Source of the DNA: Pseudofabraea citricarpa
Taxonomy: Eukaryota > Ascomycota > Leotiomycetes > Helotiales > Dermateaceae
Reading direction: 5' to 3'
Length of the DNA: 64,000 nucleotides
Assembly (NCBI GenBank): GCA_029641185.1
Contig: JAPWGK010000013.1
Span: 1,054,001 to 1,118,000 of the forward strand
Shown: in pieces, positions 47,066 through 57,630 of the stretch
Layout: each line of letters begins with the position of its first letter
Position numbering within the stretch: the first letter of the stretch is position 1
Program-made: the position numbers and the translations under genes
The notes under the pieces: model-generated
What the model saw: only the letters and a program-made list of their open reading frames with translations
What the model was told of the DNA's origin: nothing
Database searches by the model: none

Positions 47066-47481
47066 AGCAAAGCGAGATATGCTCACTCTGTACATAGAAA
47101 AGTGGCTGCATCTGTTCTTTTCTTTTCTTTTGATTTGATGCTTGGGGTTAATGGTTTCTATTGAAGGTTTATCTGGGACGGGGGAGAAATGATTGCGGAT
47201 TACTAGCGAAAAATACACACAGTAAATGTGGTATTGGATTTGGGAGAGGAGCAAAACAAGCGAGCAGGCATGTCTTGCATCTGCATAGTCTTAACTGAAA
47301 TGAATGATTGTTCACTACCTCCGAAGTGTTATGCAAATGACTGTTCAATTTCTAATATGCTAGCTACACTGTTATACCGGCTAACAAACTAAAGCAACGA
47401 AATCGACGTTTCCCTCCCCTCGCTGGATCGTAATATCACCAATTGCAAACACCATGCCACGCTACTCCAAAACATATAAGA
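47066..47481. other. Convergent intergenic region
   Basis: 416 bp between the 3' ends of the GABA transaminase (+) and the membrane protein (-). A TTCTTTTCTTTTCTTTTG run lies near 47114-47131. No gene was seen. Confidence 0.45.
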
Positions 47482-49085
47482 TCACCTAGCGACACACTCG
47501 GCACCAAAAACACCAGAGCTTCCTGAGCCAAGTCCCGCTGCACTGATCAAACCCCAAGCTAAAGCCGCCGCCTCCCAGTCACTCTCAGTCGGCTCCTCGT
47601 CACCCTCAATAACCAACTCCTGCGGTTCAGGCTTGAACTCCCGATCCTCTTTCTTCGGTCGACCCCGACCTCTCTTCTTTGCCACAGGGCTGGTCTCCTC
47701 CTCCTTCACTCTGACCTTCTCCGGCAGCTTTTCCTTCTCCAGTGGCGACGCAGCGAGCAGCATGTCCATGGGGTCGAGATTCCGGATCCCGGCCCAGAGA
47801 CCGAGACTCAGACTCGAGAGGAGCACGTCGTAGCCGAGCGAGGAGATGAAGGGGTGTTCACTGATTGCTCCGAGGAGGCGGGAGATGGCTTTGCTGCTCC
47901 GGGTCAGGGTGGAGCGGTGGGAAGAGTTGAATGGGTGCAGGAGGGTAGGGTCGTGGTAGGAGTCCGAGGGCGTGTTGGTCAGAAGTGCGATGGTGCTCGT
48001 CTTCGCGTGCAGGAGGGCCGAGATTATGGCCGTCGTGCGGAACAGCGTCTGGTGGGATTTCTGGGCCGTGTGCGGGTTCGTGTGGATCTTGCCAGCGCTC
48101 TGGGGCAGGATCTGTGGAAGCAAGAGCGGTAGCGATGGCAGGACTTGAGTGAGGATCAAGATGCTGTTGAAGGAGCTCGTCTTGGCTGCGTACGGACTCA
48201 GGAATGTGGCTGTGGCTGATGCGAGCAGAGTCGTGATGTAGAATGCTGGGTGCGGTAGCCAGCCCACTGGCTTTGGTGGGATGATCTTGTTCTTCAGCTG
48301 AGAAAATGTGCTCGAGGTAGCTAGCACTGAGTCTCTCGTCATGTCATTGACGTTATCCGGCAGAGGAACAGGCGTGAGCAAGGTAGCGACGAAGAAGAGG
48401 TTCTGGGCATAGGAGAGACTGACGAGCTGTCCCAGGAGGAGGAAAGCCCATAAGTGAGAGATCTTTCTCCTGCGGCCTTCGATGGCTAGGAAATTGCTCC
48501 AGGAGGTCGTGGCAAGACTGGCCTGCTGTCCCCACCAGATATACCGTGCCTTCTCGGCTACGAGCTCATATGTCGAGCGGTACAGTGGAGTGTCGTTTAG
48601 CCATTGCACGAAATGCACTCTGCCAGGATGATCACCACCTCGAAAGGCTCCTTTGTCACCGAACCAACTATTCGTACTTGTTAGAACGGCCCTCATCATT
48701 AATATATATGCTGGAATTTACCTATCTGGGAGCTCTAGCCCCCGCTCATCGGCCCAGGAACAGTACGAGAGCGTAGCGAGAGAGGTGCCGTAGTAAGTAG
48801 CCGTGGCTAAACTAACAGCAGCCAACGCGGCAAAGAGCTTGACATGGCTACGACGTAATGGTTCGCGGTTCCTGGTAGTAGATGAAGGTGGTAGAGTGAG
48901 ATACGAGCGGTAGATAGTTCGTGCTACAACTGTTGATAGCACTACCGAGAGGAGAAGATGGGAACCCCGAGCAACTGTCGGGACCAGACTAGAAGGTGTT
49001 AGCTTCGTTCCAAGCCAACTTATTTACACGCAAGGGAGTTTTCATAGCTGGCGAGGCTTTTAAGAAATGTCGTCAAAGTTAACAT
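47482..49085 (-). CDS. Multi-pass membrane protein with AT-hook-like basic tail
   Basis: I do not recognise the family. Exons 49085-49030, 48988-48722 and 48667-47482 join in phase to 502 residues. Hydrophobic segments lie near residues 20-40 (GSHLLLSVVLSTVVARTIYR), 70-90 (KLFAALAAVSLATATYYG), about 175-200 (LWAFLLLGQLVSLSYAQNLF), 240-260 (AFYITTLLASATATFLS), 270-290 (ILILTQVLPSLPLLLPQIL) and near 390 and at the C-terminus. After these the tail carries KKRGRGRPKKEDRE and an acidic patch. The first intron is 41 nt, very short, but has a CTAAC branch site and the splice removes an in-frame stop. An alternative is a start further downstream. Role unknown; a conserved endomembrane protein is the simplest guess. 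Confidence 0.7.
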
Positions 49086-49545
49086 ATGTTGGTGTGAAGC
49101 TTATGATCACTTCTTCAGAGCAAGTGTCTGAATGGTAGCCGGTTCAAGAGCCATGAGGAGTATATGCGCACGTGATGCCACAAAATAGGAGTATCTGACC
49201 TTGCTGTAGAGTCTAGCTCTACGGGAGCCATTATATTTATCTTTGGACTCAAGCACGACGATGCGCACTTCTGAGTAGATAGGTAGAGGAAGTAGTTATT
49301 TATCTCTAGAAGCGCGTCAGAAGCCGATCGCGCCTGAAAGCACCAGCCACGTCGGGGTAATCAGGTGACGGGCTTGGCACTCAGCCTGCTGCGACAGGAC
49401 ACCACAAGCTCTCAGCCTCGCAAGGCCAGGCCTGAACAAGAACCAAGAACCAGAAGCGTCCATGTCTTGAAGCCTCCCTTTCTTCCACCCACGAAGAAAA
49501 TCCCTCCTTCGCATGGAGGCAGGTCCTTAGACGTCCATTGACAGA
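49086..49545. other. Divergent intergenic region, membrane protein to ARL3
   Basis: 460 bp with promoters for both divergent genes. No repeat, RNA or other gene was recognised. Confidence 0.45.
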
Positions 49546-50246
49546 ATGTACCACCTTGCCAAAGGACTGTATCTGTATGCGACGAGCAAGGAAGGTGGAT
49601 TTTACCTTTTCTTTAGCATGGGCCCCTGGACAGATACTTGCTAATGCTGCGTATAGAATACTCGGTCCTGCTGCTGGGTCTTGACAATGCCGGAAAGACC
49701 ACCTTTCACGAACAAGTCAAATCCCTCTTTATACCGTCGGCACCTCCGCCGAAATTAAAGACAGTACCAACGGTCGGCCAGAATGTGTCGACCATCACCC
49801 TTCCAGATATGTACTTGAAGATATGGGATGTAGGTGGCCAGCATAGTCTGCGAAAGCTATGGCAGAGTTACTACACGAGCTGCCACGCGATTGTCTTTAT
49901 CATTGATAGTACGGATATCGGGGATGGGGTACTGGAGAACGATAGCTCCGGTCGGTTGGAGGAGTGCCGATTGGTGCTTGAGGATGTGCTGCAGCACTCT
50001 GAGACGGAAGGCGTGCCCTTGCTAGTGCTGGCAAACAAGCAAGATCGAGAGGATTGTGTGGAGGTTGTGAGGATCAAGGAGGGGCTAGTTAAGAAGGTCT
50101 TTGAGGGCGAGAAAGGAGCCAGTATTAGAGATTCGCGAGTCCTTCCTGTGAGTGCCTTGACTGGCACGGGTGTGAAAGAGGCCGTCGAGTGGGTGAGAAC
50201 TAGGGTGAAATGGAATAAGGAAGGGAGACCTCCTGTTATGAGATGA
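49546..50246 (+). CDS. ARL3: ARL3/ARFRP1-type Arf-like GTPase
   Basis: Yeast Arl3 and its human homologue ARFRP1 recruit Arl1 and golgins to the trans-Golgi. Exons 49546-49594 and 49657-50246 join in phase to 212 residues. The N-terminus MYHLAKGLYLYATSKEEYSV matches the Arl3 helix and lacks Gly2, so it is not myristoylated; yeast Arl3 is instead N-acetylated by NatC and recruited by Sys1, and Met-Tyr is a suitable NatC start. Nucleotide motifs are complete: GLDNAGKTT (P-loop), PTVGQN (switch I), WDVGGQ (switch II), LANKQD, and VSALTGTG. An alternative start inside intron 1 would lose the helix. The length is near the family norm, with an insert in the second half (GDGVLENDSSGRLEE). Confidence 0.93.
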
Positions 50247-50689
50247 GCTGAGATGATTGTCTTTCTGAATGCGTTATACTTACGATGGGTCTTAGAAGGT
50301 GCGGCGTTTTATGGGGAGATGGCAATCTAGTCAATGCTGATTGGCATCACAATATCATTTTATGTTTCAGGATACTAGGCCACTGAAGTTGAACCATTGC
50401 GGTACATCTCTACTTGAAATCGAGTCTTTAGTCATATATATACGAACTTGTATGATGCAGCGGATTAGAGAACTAAGCCGCAGACAGAACTTGTGGCTGC
50501 GTAATCTTTTTACAGATTTATGTCTCTTACTAAGTGAACGGATAGCTCTTTAGTCGAATCTACAATTCCGAGTAACCATTCCACCCAAGAACAATATAGG
50601 TTTGGCAATTATATGCTCTTTAGCAAGCACATATCCCGACGAAAGCCCCCCTCTAGATCTTTACCTATCTATATCATAGTACCAACTCT
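50247..50689. other. Convergent intergenic region, ARL3 to carbonic-anhydrase-like gene
   Basis: 443 bp between two 3' ends. Only short open frames were seen. Confidence 0.45.
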
Positions 50690-51681
50690 TCAAACGACCT
50701 GCCTTACAATCCCCGTCTCGGTATCCATAACACAACCCACAATCTGGGTTCCAGAAAACAGAGACAGCTCCTTCAGCGTCGCAACATCCTCCTTGACCGT
50801 AACCTCAGGGCTACACATGCCCGACGCCTGATCAGCCTGATCCGTTTCCACGTCGCCAACGAAGCATAACCCCTCGCACCTCAAGCATCCACAGAGAGAG
50901 AAAAGAAAGACTTACTCAGAAATACTCCCAAAGATCATGCCGTCGACGCCAGCAACAAGTCTCCCCTTCAGACTCCCTCTAATCTCCTCGTCCGTCACAT
51001 GGCAGAGCCCGCAGTCCGTGTGGTGCACGATGAGGATGAGGCCCTTCTTGCCTTCGTTCCCTACCGCGGCGAGGATGTATAGCGTGTTGAGCGCCGGATG
51101 GATCCTCCCGCCTGCTGTACGTACTACGGTTGCTTCTGCTCTCCCGGTCTTCGATCAATCTCCTTTCTAGGAACACGGGAACAAGCACAGCTTCTGTTTT
51201 AAAAAGCGAAGAAAGAAAAAAAAGAAAGAAAAGAAAAGAAAAGGGGGACGTACTCCCAACAGAATCCATACCAAGAAACTCCTCAGGCGTGACGCGGGGA
51301 TCGCAACAAGCCACTATACATCACCAAGAAGAAGAAGAAAGTCAGTCTACGTTCTTCTTCTCAACTCAGGCACAACCTCTCACCCCCCGCCTCCCGCAAG
51401 AGATCAAAAAGAAAAAAAGTATAAAAAATACCAATGATAACCGTCCCATCCGCCCTCTCCCTCCCCCTCCTCTGCATGTCCAAGAACGGGATCGGCACCT
51501 GGTACGTCGAGCCAGCAGCCCACTCTCTATACACGCCGAGAACACACACGGCCCTGAATCAGACGTCGAAGAGAAAGGCCCTCGTCGCTGTGGGTTCGAC
51601 TTACCGGTTCTTGGAGAGGTACGCTGCAATCCTCGGGTCGGCGCCTGGGTCTGGTTTGGGGTCTGGATCTGAAGATGACAT
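50690..51681 (-). CDS. Beta-class carbonic-anhydrase-like protein
   Basis: The protein belongs to the beta-carbonic anhydrase fold, zinc enzymes that interconvert CO2 and bicarbonate. Exons 51681-51605, 51526-51432, 51313-51254, 51138-50916 and 50810-50690 join in phase to 191 residues, typical of the short fungal form. The zinc site is visible: C60-x-D62-x-R64 in ACCDPRVTPEEF, then H117 and C120 in IVHHTDCGLCH. VVRTAGGRIHPALNTLYIL is the conserved helix between them. The acceptor of intron 3 (GGGAGAG) lacks a pyrimidine tract, so that junction could be shifted by a few residues (a GTATGG donor upstream is the alternative). No targeting peptide is evident, suggesting a cytosolic protein. Whether it hydrates CO2 is untested. 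Confidence 0.85.
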
Positions 51682-52442
51682 TTTTCACTTTTGAAAAGTA
51701 ATAAACAAATAATAAGAGGTTAAGAAACTCCTTTCTAATCGCTACTTCTTGGCTATACTCGACATAGAATAGACCGAAGAGGGGGGTCAAGGGAGGGCCT
51801 TATCTGGGATAAAGTAGAAGATGAGGTAGTATCGAGACATAGATAGGAGATAAAGAGATAGATAACATAGACGAGAGCTAGCTTATCGGACAGCAAAACA
51901 TAACATAAAGCTTGTTGCGAATTGGCCAATGAGTGGCTTGAAGAAAGAGCTTTGCAATCACAGTGAATCGATAGGCAACGACTGGTCTTTGCAAGTACCA
52001 CACACATAGTTTCATTATTCACACCGGTTTACTTGGCCCCATAGCCTTCTTTAGAGGAGTCAGTTCCCCCCAGAGACTGTCCGTATACAATGATCTCCAA
52101 ACTCCAACGCCCAAAAATATATAGGCCATTTAAAACAAGACGCCATTACCAGTTCCATATCTATCCCCCCCAAGCCCCAAGAAGACAACGAAAAACGCTA
52201 AATCGATAAAGGGATATTGTGTAAAGACGGTCTTCTAAGACACGCCTTGATAGAGCCCACCACAAGATCAGAATAACTGGCTGCAATGATCGGCTCAAAA
52301 GCAAACGCATAAAAATCTGTGGGTATACAGAAGCGTTGGTAGATAGACGGGGAAAGGATCAAAATTGCTCTCTTTCCCCAAACCCAAGCACAAAATTAGT
52401 GCCAATTCGATGGCTGTGCTGTCAATTCAATAGGAAAACGTA
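51682..52442. other. Intergenic region, 761 bp
   Basis: This holds the promoter of the carbonic-anhydrase-like gene and the 3' flank of the FYVE gene. No other feature was recognised. Confidence 0.45.
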
Positions 52443-53718
52443 TTAGAATGTGCTCCAGTGCCAATCGCGAGGTACACTGGCCCCGAGACTCTCAGGAGTG
52501 CCTTGGTTTTTCTGGCCAAAAACACTTCCAATTGCTCCACGCATGCCCTTGTTGACAGCACAATCAACGGTTGGCGTGCTAGGAACATCCGGTAGGTCGG
52601 ACACAGAAGTATCACTGTTCGAGCGACTGAAGCGAGCCATCTGCCAGGTATTGTAATCGTTCCAACAGTGATGACAGGCACGGCTATTGGTTCCTTTGGG
52701 ATGATAGTTGGCATCTTGATCCAAAGGAATTATGTAGTTGGAGTGGCTGTCACAGAAAATGTTCCCACAACGACGGCAGTGATGTCGGCGAGTGAAATAC
52801 GAGAAATATCGTGTGCATGCCGTATCATCGCAAACTTCTGAAAGTTGATCCTCCTAGAATAAAATTAGCATGGAGCTCTCCACGGCGAAATTGTGAAGTG
52901 GATTTGCCCAGCAAGGTGTGCCGAGGTGAAAGCCAATGTTGCGGAAACGTAAGTTTTTACCAGGGCAGAACTGGTTTACGTAACAAATGGGATTGTACAA
53001 AATGCGAACCGCTGGCTTGTGCATGGAATGCGTGAATTCGGCCGCGACCCATTGAAAAAGGCGAGCCGAATTCTGACCAAACGATGCGAGTAATCTGGTG
53101 CGAGAGTTTGTGCATGGATATGGTTTGCTGGCTCGCAGCACGCACTACCATCAAGGTATCGCATCATCGATTTTGGGCTCCTACATAATGGCTGGAGCTT
53201 TCCGCCCAGTATGTATAGCACTGCTCGAAATTGTTCCCGGATCTGCAAAAAGGGGAAGTATGCTAACGTACCTTCCAGTGTCCTCTTGACGGCGGTCCCG
53301 TCACCTTCCCGAGACCTTCAGTACTCCATTCAGCCTCGGTGATGGCGCCGAGTCCAAACTTCCCACTATCTCCTGTCGACCGCCGACTGAGCGCCTTCAT
53401 GTTCTCTGAATCGTCGAAGCTGTTGTGTTTGCTGTGCGGCGGTGTCAAGGGCGACGTCTTCACCGGCCGCCGCGGCGCATCGGTAGGTCTCAGCACGGCG
53501 GGAACGTATAGAGGCGATCTCGGGGTTCGCAGCTGGCGGGCCATGCCTTGCGGGAGATAGGATGGGAAGGTTGTGCGCGGAGATGTGGGTGAATGGTTGC
53601 TGGGGGTGGCCGAGGCCGAGTTGACTGGAGAGATCTGCTGCGACTGTGTGCCAAAGATGGGATATTGCGAGGGGGAGGAGGTGAACTGCTGCACCGGCAT
53701 TGCGAATTCTGTGGCCAT
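52443..53718 (-). CDS. FYVE-type zinc-finger protein
   Basis: FYVE fingers bind phosphatidylinositol 3-phosphate on endosomes and vacuoles. Exons 53718-53272 and 52853-52443 give 285 residues, separated by an unusually long 418-nt intron. The start MATEFAMPVQQF was chosen because such proteins in related fungi start with MATEF; an in-frame ATG at 53808 would add 30 residues. Residues 1-149 are a disordered Ser/Pro/Thr region. The finger spans about 157-212: C157 and C162, then RRHHCRRCG (C175, C178), FCDSH (C183, H186) and ACHHC (C209, C212). The basic RRHHCRRCG is the lipid-binding signature. The first pair is spaced by four residues, not two, and one ligand is His. The C-terminal 70 residues are disordered. 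Confidence 0.85.
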
Positions 53719-55138
53719 GGTGGTCGGCGTCGTGTGCGTATATGGGTGCTTGTCGTGTGCGGTGTGCAGCGAAGGGTGATGAATCGTCTGCGAAGTCTCG
53801 AGGAACATTCAACCTATAATGAGTGGAAGGTGGCGTAGAACGAGCTGTCGCGTATGACCCTTTCTCTCATAAGCCTAAGCAGGCTTCCCTTTGTATTCCT
53901 CGCTGCTGCTGGTTGTTGCAAGATGACGATCGGTTATCGACGGTGTGTTTTAGCACTAGGCGACAGGAAAGTCGAGTCTAAGAAGTTGGTGGCTCGCGGG
54001 CGATGAATGTCGTCGCTTCCCTCCTGCCAGACTCCCGGGCTCTTCTGCGATTGCTATGACGGGCAAATAGTAATTGTTCTTGGGGTTGTGTGGTGTTGGC
54101 GATGCTGTGTTCGTGGTGTGGTGCTGTGTACTCTTGAGGTTGGTTGGTCGGGGGCGGCGTAAAGCGAGGTGTGTAGAGAAGATGGTGGTGGTGCAGGTGA
54201 GGCAGGATTCGGGGGGGATCTGATCTGGGGATCTGAGGATTGGGATGGGGGTTTGGCTGATGGAATAAGTACAGAGGATTTGAGGCTCGTGGCGGACGGA
54301 TCAATTGGAGTGGGAGATGGAAGATGGGAGATGGTCTACTGTGCATACAAGAAGTAACAACGAAGCAACGAGGCAGTAGTGATGAAGCAGCAAGAGCGAT
54401 GGAGGGTCTCTTTTCGCAGGGAAACAATAGATCCACAGCGTAGAGTTCCGCTAACTTATCTTCGACGCTTTTAACATGAGGACAGTGATTGGGTGCAGCG
54501 AGGCATGACATGGGTGCCGGCTGGGTCTGCCATGCCATGACAGGTTGAGCCCGCCGGCCGGTCGGCAACCCATCGTTTGCTTCCATTCGATCCTTCAGCG
54601 CCTTACTCGTACATACGAAGTATAGAGTAGGTAGAGTAAATATCTGGATGAGAGATACTTAGGTTGGGAAGACAACACCTGCTCAGATCATAGATAAGGG
54701 CGGGGGGTTGAGGGACATGGCAAAGACACCAAATGCCATATCTCCAATCTCTCTATCTTCAATATTTCTCTGCCTCTCTATCTTCCTCTCTCGCGTGCTG
54801 ACCTTCCCTAAGCATCGGAGAAGCCATAACTTTCTCACTGAAAGTGACGGACAAGGGAATGCTGGAATGGAGGGTGCGCTAGCCATGTCGGCTTATCGCG
54901 GCCCAGCGATTGGTGGAGGCTCAGGTCTAGCCCTCATAGGCCAACCTGGTCATTACTAAGGAAAGCACAGCCAGCCCTCTCTCGGCTTCTCCAGCCTCAT
55001 CTTCGAGCCTTCGACACAGAAGCTCCGGCGTAAAGCCTGCAGCAGGGCAACGGGCGCCCCTCTTCGCTCCCGATCAAGTAAAGAAGAAGAGTTTCTCTTA
55101 CATCAGCGCTACAGGCGGGTACGCTTACACCCCTACAG

Positions 55139-55219
55139 CCCGGCACTCTCTCACTCTCTCACTCTCTCACACCCCAACTCGGCCATCAACTACCAAAGGC
55201 AGGCAAGGCAAGGCAAGGC
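55139..55219. repeat. Simple repeats: CTCTCA (octamer TCTCTCAC) and AAGGC units
   Basis: The unit TCTCTCAC/TCACTC is repeated three to four times near 55145-55170, followed after about 25 bp by AGGCA/AAGGC repeated four times near 55197-55219. Both are short and non-coding. Confidence 0.75.
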
Positions 55220-57521
55220 AGTCAGTCAATCAATCACTCAGTGTGCGGCTAAACTCAATCGTTGCAAGCATGGATGAACATGGACATGAACTTGAACTTG
55301 ACACGACGTCGTCCCTCGCGCGCCACGACGATGACGATGAACCCCGATCAAACGGAAGCAAAGAGATAGGATGAGTCTCTCTGCTGTACTCCCGACTCCA
55401 TCGTATCGTGCAGCGGCCTACCTCCACTAATGGCTGCTGCTCTCCAGTCTCGCCACTAGGTCGGCGGCAAAATGTGAGCGAGATGGAGACCTGGAGAGTA
55501 CTGTATCATATATCACAAGCTCACAACAAGGAGTGTCCGTGGCCGTCTATCGGATCAACTTCAACAACGGTCGGCAATGAGGGGCAGCAGGCCGTGATGG
55601 GTTGACGTTGGGCATACACACATTGGGATCTTCCCCCACTAAGAGTGGCTGTCCGTGTCTTGCAGATTAAGTCAGGGGAAGCGCAAGCTCGAGGATTGAT
55701 TGATTGCTTGCACATCAGGGACCATTCTGAGGCACCTCCTCCGACCATCATTTAGCCTCAACTACCCAGACCACGGTACCCAAACAACCACGAACCATGA
55801 GCGAGCAATCTGACAACGTCGGCTTTAACCCACATTATATAAACACCGAAAGTGGAAGTGGGTTGGCCTTCCGAGGGGCAACGTAAGATGCCGTGTGATC
55901 CAAAACACCGACTTTTCATGTATTTCTCTCTTCTCCATCCGTCGCTCTTCTTCCAAGCGGTGGGCGTGGTGTGATGATCCTGCTGCTGGCCGCACGCACT
56001 CAGCCCCAGGATCTGGGCCATCCGGAATCCCTGAAGCAAATACTCGACTGATCGTGAATGAAGACTGAGCCCATGCTAGCACAATCGCACTGCATGGTGC
56101 TGAGGTTACATTAAGAAACCCGAGAATCGTTTCACTCAGAAAGCAGTGAGGCATGCGCTCGAAGCGCCTTAGCCCTGGAGAAATGTCTTGGCCAGAACGG
56201 TGAGAACGGTGAAGACCGTCAAACTCAAAGCTATAGCCTCATATAACCTACCAGTGGAGTATATTGGAAGAGAAACTCTGTTGGTGCAGACAACGCCTGA
56301 CTATTGGTTGGGAGGGAAGAGGAGAGAAGAGACTCGTCAAGGTGACTTCGAGGTGATGGATGCATTAACCAAAACCAAAGGAAGGTTAGATTTACTTGGG
56401 TACAAACCGTTGCTCGTTGTCAGAGCATATGATTTTGTGAAAGAAGTCTACAGATCCGATCTCGGCAATCGACTATTTCTTACGAACCAAGCAGCTTCAA
56501 AGTGATTACCTCCTTTCAATTGCTTATCCCACTTAAGGTGCTTTTGAGCTGATACTGGCCAATGAAGCCTTTTGTTCAGATCAAGTCCCTACGTGCCAAT
56601 TCCCACACCATGTCTTGGCACGAAAGTAGTTTATACTTTTGAAGCTCTGTTAACAATATATACGCCAAGCCTCTTCTCGACTCATGGAAATAAGAAACAG
56701 ATAGCCACAGGATAACGCGGAAAGCTACGTACAGTAGCAATGCGTCCGCCTTAGAGACCCACGTCGTATAATCTACCAAGGACGCATACCGTAGATCAAT
56801 GATAGGACTGTGCAAAACCTCGTCTCGATCGACTAGCACGGAGCCTCAGCCTCTGTATCGGACAGCCTTATCGATGACGCATCAGAACCAGAAGCACATC
56901 AAGACAAAGCAAGGGGCTAGCATATGGCATCATAGCTAGTGATGATCCTCCGATGTTGAAATGGCGGTCTATTCTAGTTATCTCCCTTGGTTCATTGACT
57001 GCTTGGCTGCTTAAATTTAGTATACCTACCGTGCCTAGATAGGACCAGTGAGGCTCCTGCTGTATCTCACCTCGAAATACGCCACGAGATCTCCTACTGT
57101 ACAGTAGTTCTCCATCTCCAATGCGATCTTGAACCTTAAAGTCACTAAGAGACCACAGTACGTACCAACCATGTTCCGGTCTGTGGTGCTCGAGGGTTTT
57201 TATAGTTTGCCGCAAGGCTAAGTGCACACCACCCAACATACCACGAGAAAACCTAGAAAACCGCTCGATTATAAATTCAGACGATGTAAACAATTATTTT
57301 TTTATCTTCATATTTCACTGATTTCATCTTGTTTCCTTCGCAAGGATTGAAAATAATTGTTTCGAGATACTGTATCAACGGCTGCACTTCCCCGCAATAA
57401 ACTAAAGGTCAAAGCTCAAGCTGGTGCATATCGAGGGACCTTTTTGGACAAGGGACACCGAGGTTCTCCTCATCTTCATCTGTTCCAGCCTTGAATACAT
57501 GTGCCAATGCACAGCATTGAG

Positions 57522-57630
57522 CTCGTATTCTCTTTTCTTTTTCTTCTATCGCCTGTAAAACAACATAAGTAATTCCTCTCTGTCTCACCCTCTCTTCTTC
57601 TCTCACCTCTTCTCCCCGTCGCCCTTCACC
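57522..57630 (+). promoter_or_regulatory. Pyrimidine-rich leader of the fatty alcohol oxidase gene
   Basis: The 110 bp before the start codon contain long C/T runs (TCTTTTCTTTTTCTTCT, CTCTCTTCTTCTCTCACC) and end in CACCATGG, a strong fungal start context. CT-rich stretches just upstream of transcription or translation starts are typical of well-expressed fungal genes; this supports the chosen start. Confidence 0.55.

Larger units (their letters stand above)
53719..57630. other. Intergenic region, 3.9 kb
   Basis: The first 0.9 kb is probably promoter and leader of the FYVE gene; a 202-codon open frame there (53978-54586, -) is low-complexity and not supported. Simple repeats occur at 55139-55166 and 55197-55219 (listed separately). 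A TATATAAAC at 55835-55843 (+) is not followed by a recognisable gene; the frame at 56188-56505 (105 codons) has no ATG at its start and no known relatives. The last 110 bp are the pyrimidine-rich leader of the fatty alcohol oxidase. Confidence 0.45.

Noticed and set aside
49110..49160. Possible tRNA (GGTTCAAGAGCC resembling a B box)
   Set aside because: No matching A box, acceptor stem or cloverleaf could be drawn around it.
53978..54586. 202-codon open frame (-) upstream of the FYVE gene
   Set aside because: Low-complexity Pro/His/Ser translation, better explained as leader or promoter of the FYVE gene; no family resemblance.
56188..56505. 105-codon open frame (+)
   Set aside because: It does not begin with ATG, has no recognised relatives, and no start or splice site supports it as a gene.
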